From an uncultured Aquimarina sp. (GTDB lineage Bacteria > Bacteroidota > Bacteroidia > Flavobacteriales > Flavobacteriaceae), in the NCBI GenBank assembly GCA_947498815.1, contig CANMLU010000001.1, forward strand, positions 186,001 through 250,000: 64,000 nt of DNA, in the 5' to 3' direction. Below, piece after piece: positions 25,593-34,088 of this stretch. Both the position numbers and the translations under genes were made by a program. Position 1 is the first letter of the stretch, and every line of letters starts with the position of its first letter. The notes under the pieces are model-generated. The model was not told the origin of the DNA. It saw only the letters and a program-made list of their open reading frames with translations, and did not search any database.

Positions 25593-27335
25593 TTAAAGGG
25601 CATCTGCGCTTCTTATAAATTCTGAAGGATACTTTCCTGTCTTTTTATGAAATGCACTTGAAAAAGATTGTACACTGTTAAATCCTACTTCTTTGGCAAT
25701 AGATTTGATAGCATAAAGTCTAAAATTCTTGTTCGTTTTTATTTGCTCGATGCAATAATCTATTCTCAGATCATTAAGGTAGTTTGCAAAATTTTTCTTT
25801 TTATGGGTGTTGATGATCTTGGATAAATATGTAGAGTTGGTTTTAAAGCTTTTTGCAACTTTGGCCATCGTAAGATTGCTATTCAGAAACATTTGACTTT
25901 GTTCAAAAGCCTCTAACTTTTTAATAATATCATCTGTAACCTCTGATGCAATTTCTAATTCTTTTGTTTTTTTTGAGTTTTTGGTTTCTATACTCCGTAA
26001 TTTTTCATCAAAATCTTTTTCATATTGTCGTTGTTTCTTTCTATAAAAATAATAATATAACAATGTTAGTGCTAGAATAATACCTATCCCTATTAGTATA
26101 AAATTATATCTAGTCTTCTGATTTTGGTCTTGAATACTTTGAATCAATAGATCTTTTTCTTTGATGAGTTGGGCAGTATCATATTTTTTTACTAGATCGA
26201 CATTTAATTTTTTATGCTTAGTACTAGCTACACTATCCAGTCGAATGAGCTTTTGCATCAACCTAAGTTGATTGTCCTTGTCCCCTTTTGCTTTGTAATG
26301 ATCAATTAATAACGTATATGCATCTCTAATATTCGAAGAATAATTGGATGCTTCAGTCATAGAATCTACTTTTTTGAGGTAAGTATAAGCTTTATTCGGT
26401 TTGTTTAATTCCGACAAACTTTTGCCCAGCCATAAATAGGTTACTGCTTTATTTGAATGACTGCTATTATGAGAGAATAGTTTGTTTGCTTTGGATAAAC
26501 TGTCAAAAGCGGTTTTATAATCTTTTCTTAGGTAACTATTTATTCCCGAAATGGTTAGCATTTCCGGGTAGTAATACTGTTTTTCACCTGTTAAGGTCGC
26601 GCGAATTGCCTTTTTAATATAGATATATCCAGAATCTGCAACCCCAAGACGATTGTATGTATCTGATATTTTGAGTAGCGCAAGAACGTGGTGAGATCGA
26701 AACTTAATTATGGTATCCTGTTTATTGATAAACTTTAAATTGGAAAAATAGGTTTTTAATGCTTCTTTGTCTTCTCCAAGAACATTTCTTAATAAGGCTA
26801 TGTTATACTTTAATGCAATAACATTTTCGGGATCATTTTTCTGCTCCGCATACTTGAGTCCGGATAGATACGACTCTAAAGCCTCACTATAACGTTTTTC
26901 GCCAAAAAGCACATAACCTTTTAACAAATGCCCTCTTGTAGGGTATTTTTTATACTTTTTGTTTTTGGTAAGATCAATGATAGAGTCAGCGTATTGCTTT
27001 GATTGTTTGGGATTGCCTACAGTAAGCCAACAAAACAAATGATAACCATTGGCAATCTCGAGTATATTGTTTTCTTTTTTAGCTTTTGTTAAATAAGCAT
27101 TTACATATAATTTGGATACGATCGAATCTTGCTTATTTGCGTTATAACCTTCTTCTAGTTTCGCATATGTTTTTTGTAGCAATGAGTCGATTGCTTTTTC
27201 GACTTGAACAGATTGGCTTTTAAATCTATCGGATATGTTGGGTTTACTTTGTGCGAAAACAGCTGGGCAAGAACTATTTAAAATATAGAAGACCGAAATT
27301 ATAAGTACTCGTAGTAAGGCATGCATTTTTCTCAT
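25593..27335 (-). CDS. Membrane-spanning TPR/AraC-family transcriptional regulator
   Basis: The 580 residues have an N-terminal signal or anchor (about 8-28), then a set of TPR-like helical repeats (about 60-380, with motifs such as LLKGYVLFGEKRYSEALESY, YLWLGKSLSELNKPNKAY), a transmembrane helix near residues 412-432 (FILIGIGIILALTLLYYYFY), a coiled coil and an AraC-type HTH_18 domain at the C-terminus (MAKVAKSFKTNSTYLSKIIN, SIAKEVGFNSVQSFSSAFHK). This is a one-component regulator common in Bacteroidota, with external TPRs sensing a signal and the DNA-binding domain in the cytoplasm. It lies next to a lanthipeptide-like gene that it may control. Confidence 0.9.
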   Translation of the reverse strand: MRKMHALLRVLIISVFYILNSSCPAVFAQSKPNISDRFKSQSVQVEKAIDSLLQKTYAKLEEGYNANKQDSIVSKLYVNAYLTKAKKENNILEIANGYHLFCWLTVGNPKQSKQYADSIIDLTKNKKYKKYPTRGHLLKGYVLFGEKRYSEALESYLSGLKYAEQKNDPENVIALKYNIALLRNVLGEDKEALKTYFSNLKFINKQDTIIKFRSHHVLALLKISDTYNRLGVADSGYIYIKKAIRATLTGEKQYYYPEMLTISGINSYLRKDYKTAFDSLSKANKLFSHNSSHSNKAVTYLWLGKSLSELNKPNKAYTYLKKVDSMTEASNYSSNIRDAYTLLIDHYKAKGDKDNQLRLMQKLIRLDSVASTKHKKLNVDLVKKYDTAQLIKEKDLLIQSIQDQNQKTRYNFILIGIGIILALTLLYYYFYRKKQRQYEKDFDEKLRSIETKNSKKTKELEIASEVTDDIIKKLEAFEQSQMFLNSNLTMAKVAKSFKTNSTYLSKIINTHKKKNFANYLNDLRIDYCIEQIKTNKNFRLYAIKSIAKEVGFNSVQSFSSAFHKKTGKYPSEFIRSADAL

Positions 27336-28063
27336 TGATTATAATACGTTGAAAACACCATTCTTTTAACGCACCGCTATTAAAAATATTCTTATACGAA
27401 TTCGGCATTATGAACTATATGAGAGGCACCTGATTCTAAGTGTGAACTTCAAATCTTTGTTTGATTTATAGTTGTAGGCTAATATACAATTCAAAAATGA
27501 TATGGAGGCAAAAAACGCCTTTGTTTATCATAAATCACCTTAAATTTTAAGAACGTTTGATTTATAAATTTTGGTTGTAAAATTTATAAATCTGGGCTTC
27601 ACCTTCTTGCATCTACCTGATGATTGTACATACTTTTACCACACAAATATTACATTTTCAAGGCATTATGAATAAAGGATATACTATAGCATAAATAATT
27701 TAATGTTAAGAGATTTAATAAAAGATTAATCGCTTCTAAGAATATAATAGTGAGTTTGTAAATCAAAGGGATTATAGGTAGGCACCCTTTGAGAAAGGCT
27801 GAGGTGAGGGTGATAGTTTTAAATAATGGTCACCCTACTCAACCAGCGCACATTCAAATTACAAATAGGTTAGAACTAAAAACACAGAAGAAGAGACATA
27901 GAGACATCTTGGCTTATCAAAAAATCAATGGATGTTATTTACTGCTTCATAGAGAAGATAGGGGTTCTTTTCTAAAGTGGTAACAACAACAAAATCGTCA
28001 TCATCATGATTTGACGAAATCAATCAAAATCAACATCAATCAAAAAACGAACAGTTATTTATT
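27336..28063. other. Long intergenic region with an inverted repeat and a repeat remnant
   Basis: This 728-bp stretch holds an inverted repeat at 27559-27592 and a GC-richer block at about 27782-27840 (CACCCTTTGAGAAAGGCTGA, then GGTGAGGGTG, then GGTCACCC), which resembles a common intergenic repeat rather than a gene. The 3' end probably contains the leader of the double-glycine peptide at 28064. I see no supported gene. Confidence 0.4.
27559..27592. promoter_or_regulatory. Inverted repeat upstream of the TPR/AraC gene
   Basis: GATTTATAAATTT and AAATTTATAAATC are perfect 13-bp arms around a GC-richer centre. The site lies about 225 bp upstream of the regulator's start. The half-site TTTATAAATTT also occurs in the 22-bp palindrome before the lanthipeptide-like gene, suggesting autoregulation. 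Confidence 0.35.
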
Positions 28064-28246
28064 ATGAGAAATTACAAATCAACATTTCAGGAAATTTCTA
28101 AACAAGAACAGCTGCATATTTTTGGCGGTTACAGAGGTCCAATTACAACATATTTAGGAGACCAATATTACATTTCTTACGACCAAGGTGACGAGGGAGG
28201 GCATTATGACCCAAACGGAAATCACGGAAAAAAGAACTTAGGATAA
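28064..28246 (+). CDS. Double-glycine-leader peptide (putative RiPP/bacteriocin precursor)
   Basis: The 60 residues start MRNYKSTFQEISKQEQLHIF followed by GG at 21-22, a leader of the F-EISK-EQ--I-GG type seen in Bacteroidota peptide precursors. The remaining 38-residue core is rich in Gly, Tyr, Asp and His (YISYDQGDEGGHYDPNGNHG) and has no cysteine, so lanthionine or disulfide links are not expected. It is preceded by a long leader and followed by a hairpin terminator at 28338. No maturation or export genes are nearby. A bacteriocin, signalling or structural peptide are all possible. Confidence 0.55.
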   Translation: MRNYKSTFQEISKQEQLHIFGGYRGPITTYLGDQYYISYDQGDEGGHYDPNGNHGKKNLG

Positions 28247-28337
28247 TTAAGAGATCATAGATATGAATCTTAAAAATACAATTATACATTCTTTCCTAGG
28301 GATCAGACCATAATTTGGTTAGTTGAGTTTGAACGTT

Positions 28338-28372
28338 CCCTCTATATATGTTAACATGTATAGGGGGATTTT
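28338..28372 (+). terminator. Intrinsic terminator after the double-glycine peptide
   Basis: CCCTCTATATATG pairs with CATGTATAGGGGG along 13 positions, two of them G-U, around a TTAA loop, followed by ATTTTCT. It lies about 90 bp past the peptide stop. Confidence 0.65.
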
Positions 28373-28487
28373 CTATACTATCAAAACAATGAATAAAAAT
28401 GATTTCAATAAAGTTTTATACAATGAGGAAAACCATAAATTATCTTGAAATAAGTTCAGTAATTTAGAGAACAAGTAAATGTTTAAT

Positions 28488-28530
28488 CACCCCATATTCG
28501 AATTTCTATTCGGAGTTTGGGGTGTTTTTT
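28488..28530 (+). terminator. Terminator/attenuator-like hairpin before the 568-residue gene
   Basis: CACCCCA and TGGGGTG form a stem around a 23-nt loop and are followed by TTTTTT. It lies about 50 bp upstream of the next ATG, so it either ends an upstream RNA or acts within the leader of the next gene. Confidence 0.55.
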
Positions 28531-28580
28531 GTCAAATTAATTGTAAACGATTTTAACATAACTAATATACCTTCCTTTTT

Positions 28581-30287
28581 ATGAAAACTTTATTTCTGCT
28601 TGCAGTATTTATTCCAGTAATTGGTTTTGCCCAAATAGATTTTAAGAAAGAGGCAAAACATGATCTTGAAAAGATTAAGAGAGAATTTGAAGATTCAAAC
28701 AAGAATTTTATAGAAGCAAAAGATTCTTTAAACCAATTAAGTAATTCACTTTCACCATCTTTAAATACATATTACAATCAAGTGATCAAACTAAAAGAAA
28801 AAACGGACTCTATTTATAGTGCATCTAAGGTGATTTGGGCATTCTATGCTCAAAAAGGAGTGCATAATGATACTTTGAACAGTTTTTTTGAAGTGCCAAG
28901 TGATTATAGTACCACTATGGTTACAAAAAAGGAAACACCTCAAAACAAAGTTTTTTTGTTATTTGGTGATGATAGATTGGTTTTAAAAGAAAGAATAATT
29001 AAAGATTCTCTTACAAATGATATATTCAGAAATGTTTTAAAGAGTGATTCTGAAGCGCATCTTGGAGATTTTTGGTTTCCAAAGGATAATCAAGAAATTC
29101 CGCTAACTCAATTAATTAAAAAATGTGATAAAAATTTAATAGGCCTAAAAAAAGATAGTGAGTGTGACGATGAAATTAAGATTAAGTATCTTGGTTTTGA
29201 CAAAGTTGAAATTGATTTATACGAGGGAAGCTTAATTGATATCAAAGTGTATCTTAAAGATAAAAAAGGTAACACCCATCTTTTTGAAAATAAAAGATCG
29301 ATTTCTCTTCTTCACTATACTTCAACTTCTCAAAAATTTTATCTAGATAATAAAGCGCAACAAACGTATAAAGAGGAAGAAGAAAGTAGTTATAAAAAAT
29401 ACAGGCTAAGGCTTTCTGATGTCCTTAGATACTTTTCTAAACCAGGTCGAAATTTTATTCCAGATGATCAAAGTTTCGCATTTCCAATTGAGGAGAAAAA
29501 TGGAAAAACGAATAAAGATGCACCAAATGTTTATGAATTGCGTCAATCTACCAGCTTAGAAAATGTACTAGATCTTCGCGCATACACAGATTTTTTGGGT
29601 CTTTTTGATGAGACACCCAATGGAATTGCTCTGTTTGAAGGGCAAGCGGATTTCTTTGTTAACCCATTTCGAATTAGTGGAACAAATTTCTTCTTGTTTA
29701 AAAAAATAAAACCTTATGTTTCCTATGCTCGGTTAGATGATGATGATAGGTTTTTAGATCTTACAGAGATAGATAGTGTTTCGGGTTCTAGAACAGTTAC
29801 CAACAGACTTGATCATATCCAAAGATCTTATTTGGACATGGGAGTAAAATTGGATTTAATTAATTTTACCCTAGGAAAAGAATATCCATTCGAAGTGAGT
29901 TTATACAGTGCGGCCAGATACCAAGTGGCTAGGGTTAAAACCGATACTTTAAATACATTTAATTATAAAACATTAGGAGCTGGCTTTGGCGCTAATTTTG
30001 AATTTAGACGATTTGATAATTTTGACTTCAGTTATTCATTAGAATTTTCCCGTTACAATCAAGATTCATACAATAACATCGAAGGGATAATAGAACCAGA
30101 AGATTTTTGGGTATTTAGAAATGAAGCAGAAGTTTCGTACTATCCAACAAGCTCAAAAAACAACGCCATTTTTGTAAGATTGAAAATATTTGATGATTTG
30201 GATTCTGAAGAAGGGTCGAATTTTTTTCAGTTCCAATTTGGTTATAAATTCACAGTTGGTGTCCAAAAAGTAAAAAATAAAATCTAA
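28581..30287 (+). CDS. Secreted protein with coiled coil and beta-rich C-terminus, unknown
   Basis: This 568-residue protein has a signal peptide (MKTLFLLAVFIPVIGFAQ). Residues about 20-85 form a Lys/Glu/Asn-rich coiled coil. The middle (about 90-280) is acidic with a sugar- or protein-binding-like appearance. The last 220 residues alternate aromatic and polar residues as in outer-membrane strands (SLYSAARYQVARVKT, FEFRRFDNFDFSYSLEFSR) and end in FFQFQFGYKFTVGV. A beta-barrel at the outer membrane is therefore plausible. There is no TonB box or plug. No family was recognised. It stands alone between two terminators. Confidence 0.75.
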   Translation: MKTLFLLAVFIPVIGFAQIDFKKEAKHDLEKIKREFEDSNKNFIEAKDSLNQLSNSLSPSLNTYYNQVIKLKEKTDSIYSASKVIWAFYAQKGVHNDTLNSFFEVPSDYSTTMVTKKETPQNKVFLLFGDDRLVLKERIIKDSLTNDIFRNVLKSDSEAHLGDFWFPKDNQEIPLTQLIKKCDKNLIGLKKDSECDDEIKIKYLGFDKVEIDLYEGSLIDIKVYLKDKKGNTHLFENKRSISLLHYTSTSQKFYLDNKAQQTYKEEEESSYKKYRLRLSDVLRYFSKPGRNFIPDDQSFAFPIEEKNGKTNKDAPNVYELRQSTSLENVLDLRAYTDFLGLFDETPNGIALFEGQADFFVNPFRISGTNFFLFKKIKPYVSYARLDDDDRFLDLTEIDSVSGSRTVTNRLDHIQRSYLDMGVKLDLINFTLGKEYPFEVSLYSAARYQVARVKTDTLNTFNYKTLGAGFGANFEFRRFDNFDFSYSLEFSRYNQDSYNNIEGIIEPEDFWVFRNEAEVSYYPTSSKNNAIFVRLKIFDDLDSEEGSNFFQFQFGYKFTVGVQKVKNKI

Positions 30288-30324
30288 AAGAGTCTTCTTA
30301 AGGATTCGAGTTAACTAAAAACGA

Positions 30325-30373
30325 AAAGAGGCTGTCTGAAAAGTAAATCATTTACTTTTCAGACAGCCTCTTT
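30325..30373 (+). terminator. Strong intrinsic terminator
   Basis: AAAGAGGCTGTCTGAAAAG continues to a perfect 23-bp stem with a TCA loop and ends in TTT. It lies about 40 bp past the 568-residue gene. GAGGCTGTCTGAAAAGT-type stems are common terminators in Bacteroidota. Confidence 0.9.
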
Positions 30374-30499
30374 GATTTTAATTTGACTCCACGCTTCGGA
30401 AAGCCAGTACCTCACTCAGGGTAAACTTCTTGCCTTAAATACCGGAATAAAAACAAAAAAGTTGTTCCTAATTAAAGAAACAACCTTGTTTGATACTAG

Positions 30500-30573
30500 T
30501 GGTCCCACTTGGGCTCGAACCAAGGACCCCCTGATTATGAGTCAGGTGCTCTAACCAGCTGAGCTATGGGACC
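30500..30573 (-). tRNA. tRNA with CAU anticodon (elongator Met or lysidine Ile2)
   Basis: A full cloverleaf reads from 30573 down: acceptor GGTCCCA/TGGGACC, D-arm GCTCAGCTGGTTAGAGC, anticodon stem CCTGA/TCAGG with loop CTCATAA, T-arm CTTGG-TTCGAGC-CCAAG and discriminator A; CCA is not encoded. The CAU anticodon fits elongator tRNA-Met or tRNA-Ile2, in which C34 is changed to lysidine. The C4-G69 and C5-G68 pairs match those of E. coli tRNA-Ile2 rather than tRNA-Met, which leans toward Ile2, but this is not decisive. Confidence 0.9.
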
Positions 30574-30705
30574 TAAAACGGAGGGCAAATTTAAGGATTT
30601 GATATAAACACGCCAAACATTTTTTTCTATTATTTCAATCTGTCTACATTGTTAAAAATTAGGAACACTATAAACGCTCATTTTTAAGAGGTTTGTAAAT
30701 AGATT

Positions 30706-31119
30706 TTATTGTGGTGCGTCCTGGCATAACTCAACCAAAACTCCATTGGTGCTTTTGGGATGTACAAAAGCTACCAGTTTATTGTCGGCACCACGTTTTG
30801 GCGCTTTGTTAATCAATCGAAATCCTTCTTTTTCCAGTCGATCCAGCTCTTTTTGGATATCATCGACATCAAAAGCGATATGATGAATCCCTTCTCCTTT
30901 TTTGGCAATAAATTTCCCGATAGGACCTTCGTCGTCAGTACTGGCTAATAGTTCTATTTTGCTATCTCCTACTTTAAAAAATGAAGTAATCACAGATTCA
31001 CTCTCTACAACTTCTTGTTTATATGGGGGGATACCCAAAAGTTGTTCATATAAAGTATTGGCCTGGTCAATATCTTTAACTGCAATACCCAAATGTTCTA
31101 TTTTATTGATATGGTTCAT
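30706..31119 (-). CDS. mce: Methylmalonyl-CoA epimerase
   Basis: Mce interconverts (R)- and (S)-methylmalonyl-CoA in propionate/succinate metabolism. The 137 residues form two VOC (glyoxalase) modules. Metal ligands are visible as His in IEHLGIAVKD, His in GIHHIAFDVDD and Glu in VLVELCQ. Length and motifs are those of the family. It is divergent from rbfA, with about 55 bp between starts. Confidence 0.93.
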   Translation of the reverse strand: MNHINKIEHLGIAVKDIDQANTLYEQLLGIPPYKQEVVESESVITSFFKVGDSKIELLASTDDEGPIGKFIAKKGEGIHHIAFDVDDIQKELDRLEKEGFRLINKAPKRGADNKLVAFVHPKSTNGVLVELCQDAPQ

Positions 31120-31162
31120 AATATACTTTTATAACTACGGTGGTAAAAGTACAATTAATATG

Positions 31163-31170
31163 TATTTTTG
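31163..31170 (+). promoter_or_regulatory. -7 box of the rbfA promoter
   Basis: TATTTTTG matches TAnnTTTG and ends only 4 bp before the rbfA ATG at 31175. A transcript from it would be leaderless or almost so. No convincing TTTG -33 box was found at the usual distance. Confidence 0.4.
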
Positions 31171-31174
31171 CACC

Positions 31175-31567
31175 ATGGAAACAAATAGACAGAAAAAAAT
31201 TGCAGGAGTATTGCAGCGCGATGTTGCCGATGTAATACAACATGCATTACGCGAAGCAGGAGTACAAGGGATTTTGGTTTCGGTCACCAAAGTGAGTGTC
31301 ACTACAGACCTTTCTATTGCCAAAGTATATATGAGCGTGTTTCCTCATCAAGAAGGAGAGAAAGTGTTAAAAGAAGTAAATGCTGTAAAATCGCAAATAA
31401 AACATCAGGTAGCACAACGTACCAAACATCAATTGCGACGTATGCCAGAAGTTTCTTATTTCATTGATGATTCATTGGAGTATATTTCTGGAATAGAAAA
31501 AGCGGTAAAGGGAGGGGAAAACCCTATTGAAAACCCCGACCTTCTCGAAAAACGTAAAAAGAAGTGA
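31175..31567 (+). CDS. rbfA: Ribosome-binding factor A
   Basis: RbfA binds immature 30S subunits and helps 16S rRNA 5'-end maturation. The ATG at 31175 (METNRQKKIAGVLQRDVADV) is chosen; the frame is open for 91 codons upstream, but that part is antisense to mce. The 130 residues show the KH-like core: VSVTKVSVTTDLSIAKVYMS, QRTKHQLRRMPEVSYFIDDS. The basic C-terminus (LLEKRKKK) fits. It is followed by a LolC/E-type permease after about 150 bp. Confidence 0.95.
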   Translation: METNRQKKIAGVLQRDVADVIQHALREAGVQGILVSVTKVSVTTDLSIAKVYMSVFPHQEGEKVLKEVNAVKSQIKHQVAQRTKHQLRRMPEVSYFIDDSLEYISGIEKAVKGGENPIENPDLLEKRKKK

Positions 31568-31715
31568 TCTTACTTAGATTACAGAACCTTCTTTAAGGTA
31601 GTAATGAATACTTTAATTAACATATTACAAAAGAGAAACTCTCAAAGCAATTTCATTTCTCTTATCTTTATTGCCGAAATATAGTTTTATTGATATTCAT
31701 TTTCGTAGATAAGAG

Positions 31716-32924
31716 TTGAATTTTTCATACTACATCGCCAAGCGATATTTATTTTCACCAGGTAGCAGTAATGCCATTAATATTATTACGGGTATAGCGG
31801 CATCTGGAGTAGTTATTGGCGCCATGGCATTATTTCTCGTACTGTCTGGATTTGCAGGGCTTAAAGATTTTAGCCTTCAGTTTTCTACCTATTTTGATCC
31901 TGATCTTAAAATTTTTCCGACAAGCGGAAAAACATTCACCTTTGACGCAAGTCAAAAAAATAAACTCAAACAACTTCAGGGAGTAGCGCATTTCTCAGAA
32001 ATTGTTGAAGAACGTGTTGTTCTTGAGTTTAGAGATAAACAAAAGCTGTCATTTATTAAAGGCGTTGATGAAAACTATAACAAAGTAATCCAAACCGATA
32101 GTATTGTCGTATATGGTGATTGGTTAACGAATAATGATTTTCAGGTCGTTGCAGGTAATGGAATCAGTAGAGAACTTAGTATGGGTGTCGAGCAAACCTA
32201 TACGAATCTTTTGGGCATCTATGTCTTAAAACCAGGCAAAGGGATCTTAAGTGCAAAAGATCCTTCAAAAGCATTTAGAACTCAAAAAGCTGTTAATATT
32301 GGGATTTATAGTGTAAACGAAGAATTAGATAAAAAATACGTTTTTTCTACCATAGGTTTGGCTCGCAAATTACTTGAATTGCCTGCTACTAAAGTCACGC
32401 ATATTGAGCTAAAATTAACTCCAGACGGCAATGAACAATTGGTGATTTCGGGCTTGCAATCTATTTTTGGAGATGAGGTTATGATCAAAAATAGGATTCA
32501 GCTTAATGATGCCCTATACAAAATGCTCAATACCGAAAATTTGGTGTCCTATCTGGTGATTACCTTGATTGCCATAATTGCTTTATTTAACGTGGCAGGA
32601 GCTATTATTATGATGATTATTGACAAAAAGACCAATGTGAAAACACTTTATAATATGGGTGCTTCATTACCTAATATTAGAAAAATATTTTTATTTCAAG
32701 GCTTACTCATGACCATACTAGGAACTTTGCTAGGATTGTTTTTGGGATTTGTATTGATCGTGTTACAGCAACAATTTGGTTTGCTCATGATCACAGCATC
32801 CTTGCCTTATCCAACACGTATAACTATAATGAGTTTTATTGTAGTGTTTTTGACCATTACAATTATCGGATGTATTGCTTCTTTATTAGCATCTAGTAGA
32901 ATCAATCAGAAATTAATAGCATAA
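31716..32924 (+). CDS. LolC/LolE-type ABC transporter permease (FtsX family)
   Basis: The 402 residues start at a TTG (31716) with MNFSYYIAKRYLFSPGSSNA, the N-terminal signature of lipoprotein-releasing permeases. There is one transmembrane helix at about 22-45, a large periplasmic MacB-like region (45-270) and three C-terminal helices with the FtsX domain (about 280-400). Lol permeases extract lipoproteins from the inner membrane with the LolD ATPase. No lolD is adjacent, so the exact complex is not proven. The upstream gene is rbfA, a frequent neighbour in Flavobacteriia. Confidence 0.9.
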   Translation: MNFSYYIAKRYLFSPGSSNAINIITGIAASGVVIGAMALFLVLSGFAGLKDFSLQFSTYFDPDLKIFPTSGKTFTFDASQKNKLKQLQGVAHFSEIVEERVVLEFRDKQKLSFIKGVDENYNKVIQTDSIVVYGDWLTNNDFQVVAGNGISRELSMGVEQTYTNLLGIYVLKPGKGILSAKDPSKAFRTQKAVNIGIYSVNEELDKKYVFSTIGLARKLLELPATKVTHIELKLTPDGNEQLVISGLQSIFGDEVMIKNRIQLNDALYKMLNTENLVSYLVITLIAIIALFNVAGAIIMMIIDKKTNVKTLYNMGASLPNIRKIFLFQGLLMTILGTLLGLFLGFVLIVLQQQFGLLMITASLPYPTRITIMSFIVVFLTITIIGCIASLLASSRINQKLIA

Positions 32925-32950
32925 ATCTTTAGCTACGAACAACTTTTAAT

Positions 32951-33589
32951 ATGAATTTAACTAATAGTATTCCTAGAGACCTTAAAACGGTTATAGACTC
33001 AGAAGAGGTAGATTTTTTGATAAAAAGTAAAAAAAATCATCCTAAAAAAAAATCGATCAGTATTTTAATGTTTTCTCTTTTTTGGCTTGCGTTAACAAGT
33101 GTTTTTGTAGTTGGTTTTTTCGAGCCATTGTTTAAAAAAGAAGAAGTTCATTTTTCATCAAACGGTAAAGCAACAGTGGCGAGTTTGGATAATTTAGAAC
33201 CTTTATTGGTTCCGGGGATTATTGTTGGTCTTTTTGTTTTGGTAGGAATGGCAACGTTGATTTGGGCAATAGTTATGTTTTTTCAAAAAGGAGGATATTT
33301 TGTAGGAACCGAAAGTAGATTAATAAAATACCGAAAAGGGAATATAGAAATAACAGATTGGGAGCAGTTTACTGGAAATATCAAAATCAAAAAGAAAAGA
33401 ACTTATGGTAATCTCGAATTAGAATTAAGAACCGGGAAAATGAGAAGCGGAAAAAATAGTTCAAAATATGTTCCCGATATTGTTTACATTACTCAAATCG
33501 ATAATGTATTTGATATTGAAAAAAAGTGCAAGATCAGAATCAAAGAGAACGATCCAACTCCAAGAATAAGCACAGAAAAAAACTGGTAA
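32951..33589 (+). CDS. Hypothetical membrane protein with C-terminal basic domain
   Basis: This 212-residue protein has two transmembrane helices (about 36-58 and 85-108) that bracket a short external loop. The C-terminal 100 residues are basic and strand-like (YFVGTESRLIKYRKGNIEIT, KIKKKRTYGNLELELRTGK), similar in pattern to PH-like (bPH) domains of small bacterial membrane proteins. No family is certain. It lies 26 bp after the permease gene and may share its transcript. Confidence 0.7.
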   Translation: MNLTNSIPRDLKTVIDSEEVDFLIKSKKNHPKKKSISILMFSLFWLALTSVFVVGFFEPLFKKEEVHFSSNGKATVASLDNLEPLLVPGIIVGLFVLVGMATLIWAIVMFFQKGGYFVGTESRLIKYRKGNIEITDWEQFTGNIKIKKKRTYGNLELELRTGKMRSGKNSSKYVPDIVYITQIDNVFDIEKKCKIRIKENDPTPRISTEKNW

Positions 33590-33617
33590 AGTTGTTTAAT
33601 GGTTATATTAAAATATT

Positions 33618-34070
33618 ATGAAAGAAACCATCACAATAATATTCTTAATAAGTTTTAGCTTTACATCATTTGCTTGTAAGTGTCCAAAATTTTGGAATAC
33701 ATGGAACGAACAAAAGGCTATTAGAGCGATTGAATCCAGTGATATTATTTTTATAGGTAACTTAAAAGCGGTTACTGATGATTGCTATGAATTTGAAGTT
33801 ATCAATGCATTTAAAGGAGCTATAAAAAAAGGAGATCTTGTTGATGGATATTATTTAACTTCATGCTCCGGTCGTCCACATGGAAATGGAAAATGGATTT
33901 TTTACGGAAAACATTACCCAACCTCAAATGATAATTTAGTTTTACATTATAGCCAATGTAGCCCTACAAGAGACTTAATTGGAATGTCAAAAAAAGAGAA
34001 TCGTGAATACTGGGAAAGTGAACTTAAGTTACTTAATAGTTGTTTTGATACAAACATAACCACTGAATAA
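33618..34070 (+). CDS. Secreted small protein with N-terminal CxC, NTR/TIMP-like
   Basis: The 150 residues have a signal peptide ending SFTSFA, so the mature protein would begin C-K-C (Cys20, Cys22). Further cysteines occur at DDCYEF, LTSCSGRP, YSQCSPT and LNSCFD. Motifs such as SSDIIFIGNLKAV and FEVINAFKGAIKKGDLVDG match the strand order of netrin-like/TIMP-like (NTR) domains, in which an N-terminal CxC forms disulfides. The assignment is by pattern and moderate. A role as an inhibitor or binding protein would be speculative. It follows the small membrane protein by 28 bp. Confidence 0.6.
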   Translation: MKETITIIFLISFSFTSFACKCPKFWNTWNEQKAIRAIESSDIIFIGNLKAVTDDCYEFEVINAFKGAIKKGDLVDGYYLTSCSGRPHGNGKWIFYGKHYPTSNDNLVLHYSQCSPTRDLIGMSKKENREYWESELKLLNSCFDTNITTE

Positions 34071-34088
34071 CACTTGCTCTAACTACGT

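Noticed and set aside
27779-27840. Possible TPP riboswitch (GGCACCC and GCTGAGG)
   Set aside because: The conserved CTGAGA and TGAACCTGATCTGG-type blocks are absent and no thiamine gene follows. It fits better as a repeat remnant.
27789-27983. Plus-strand open frame of 64 codons with TTG start
   Set aside because: It starts in a repeat-like GC-richer block, has no ATG near the start and no recognisable features; likely leader DNA of the following peptide gene.
30902-31174. N-terminal extension of rbfA
   Set aside because: The open frame upstream of 31175 is antisense to mce; RbfA homologues begin near METNRQKKIAGVLQ.
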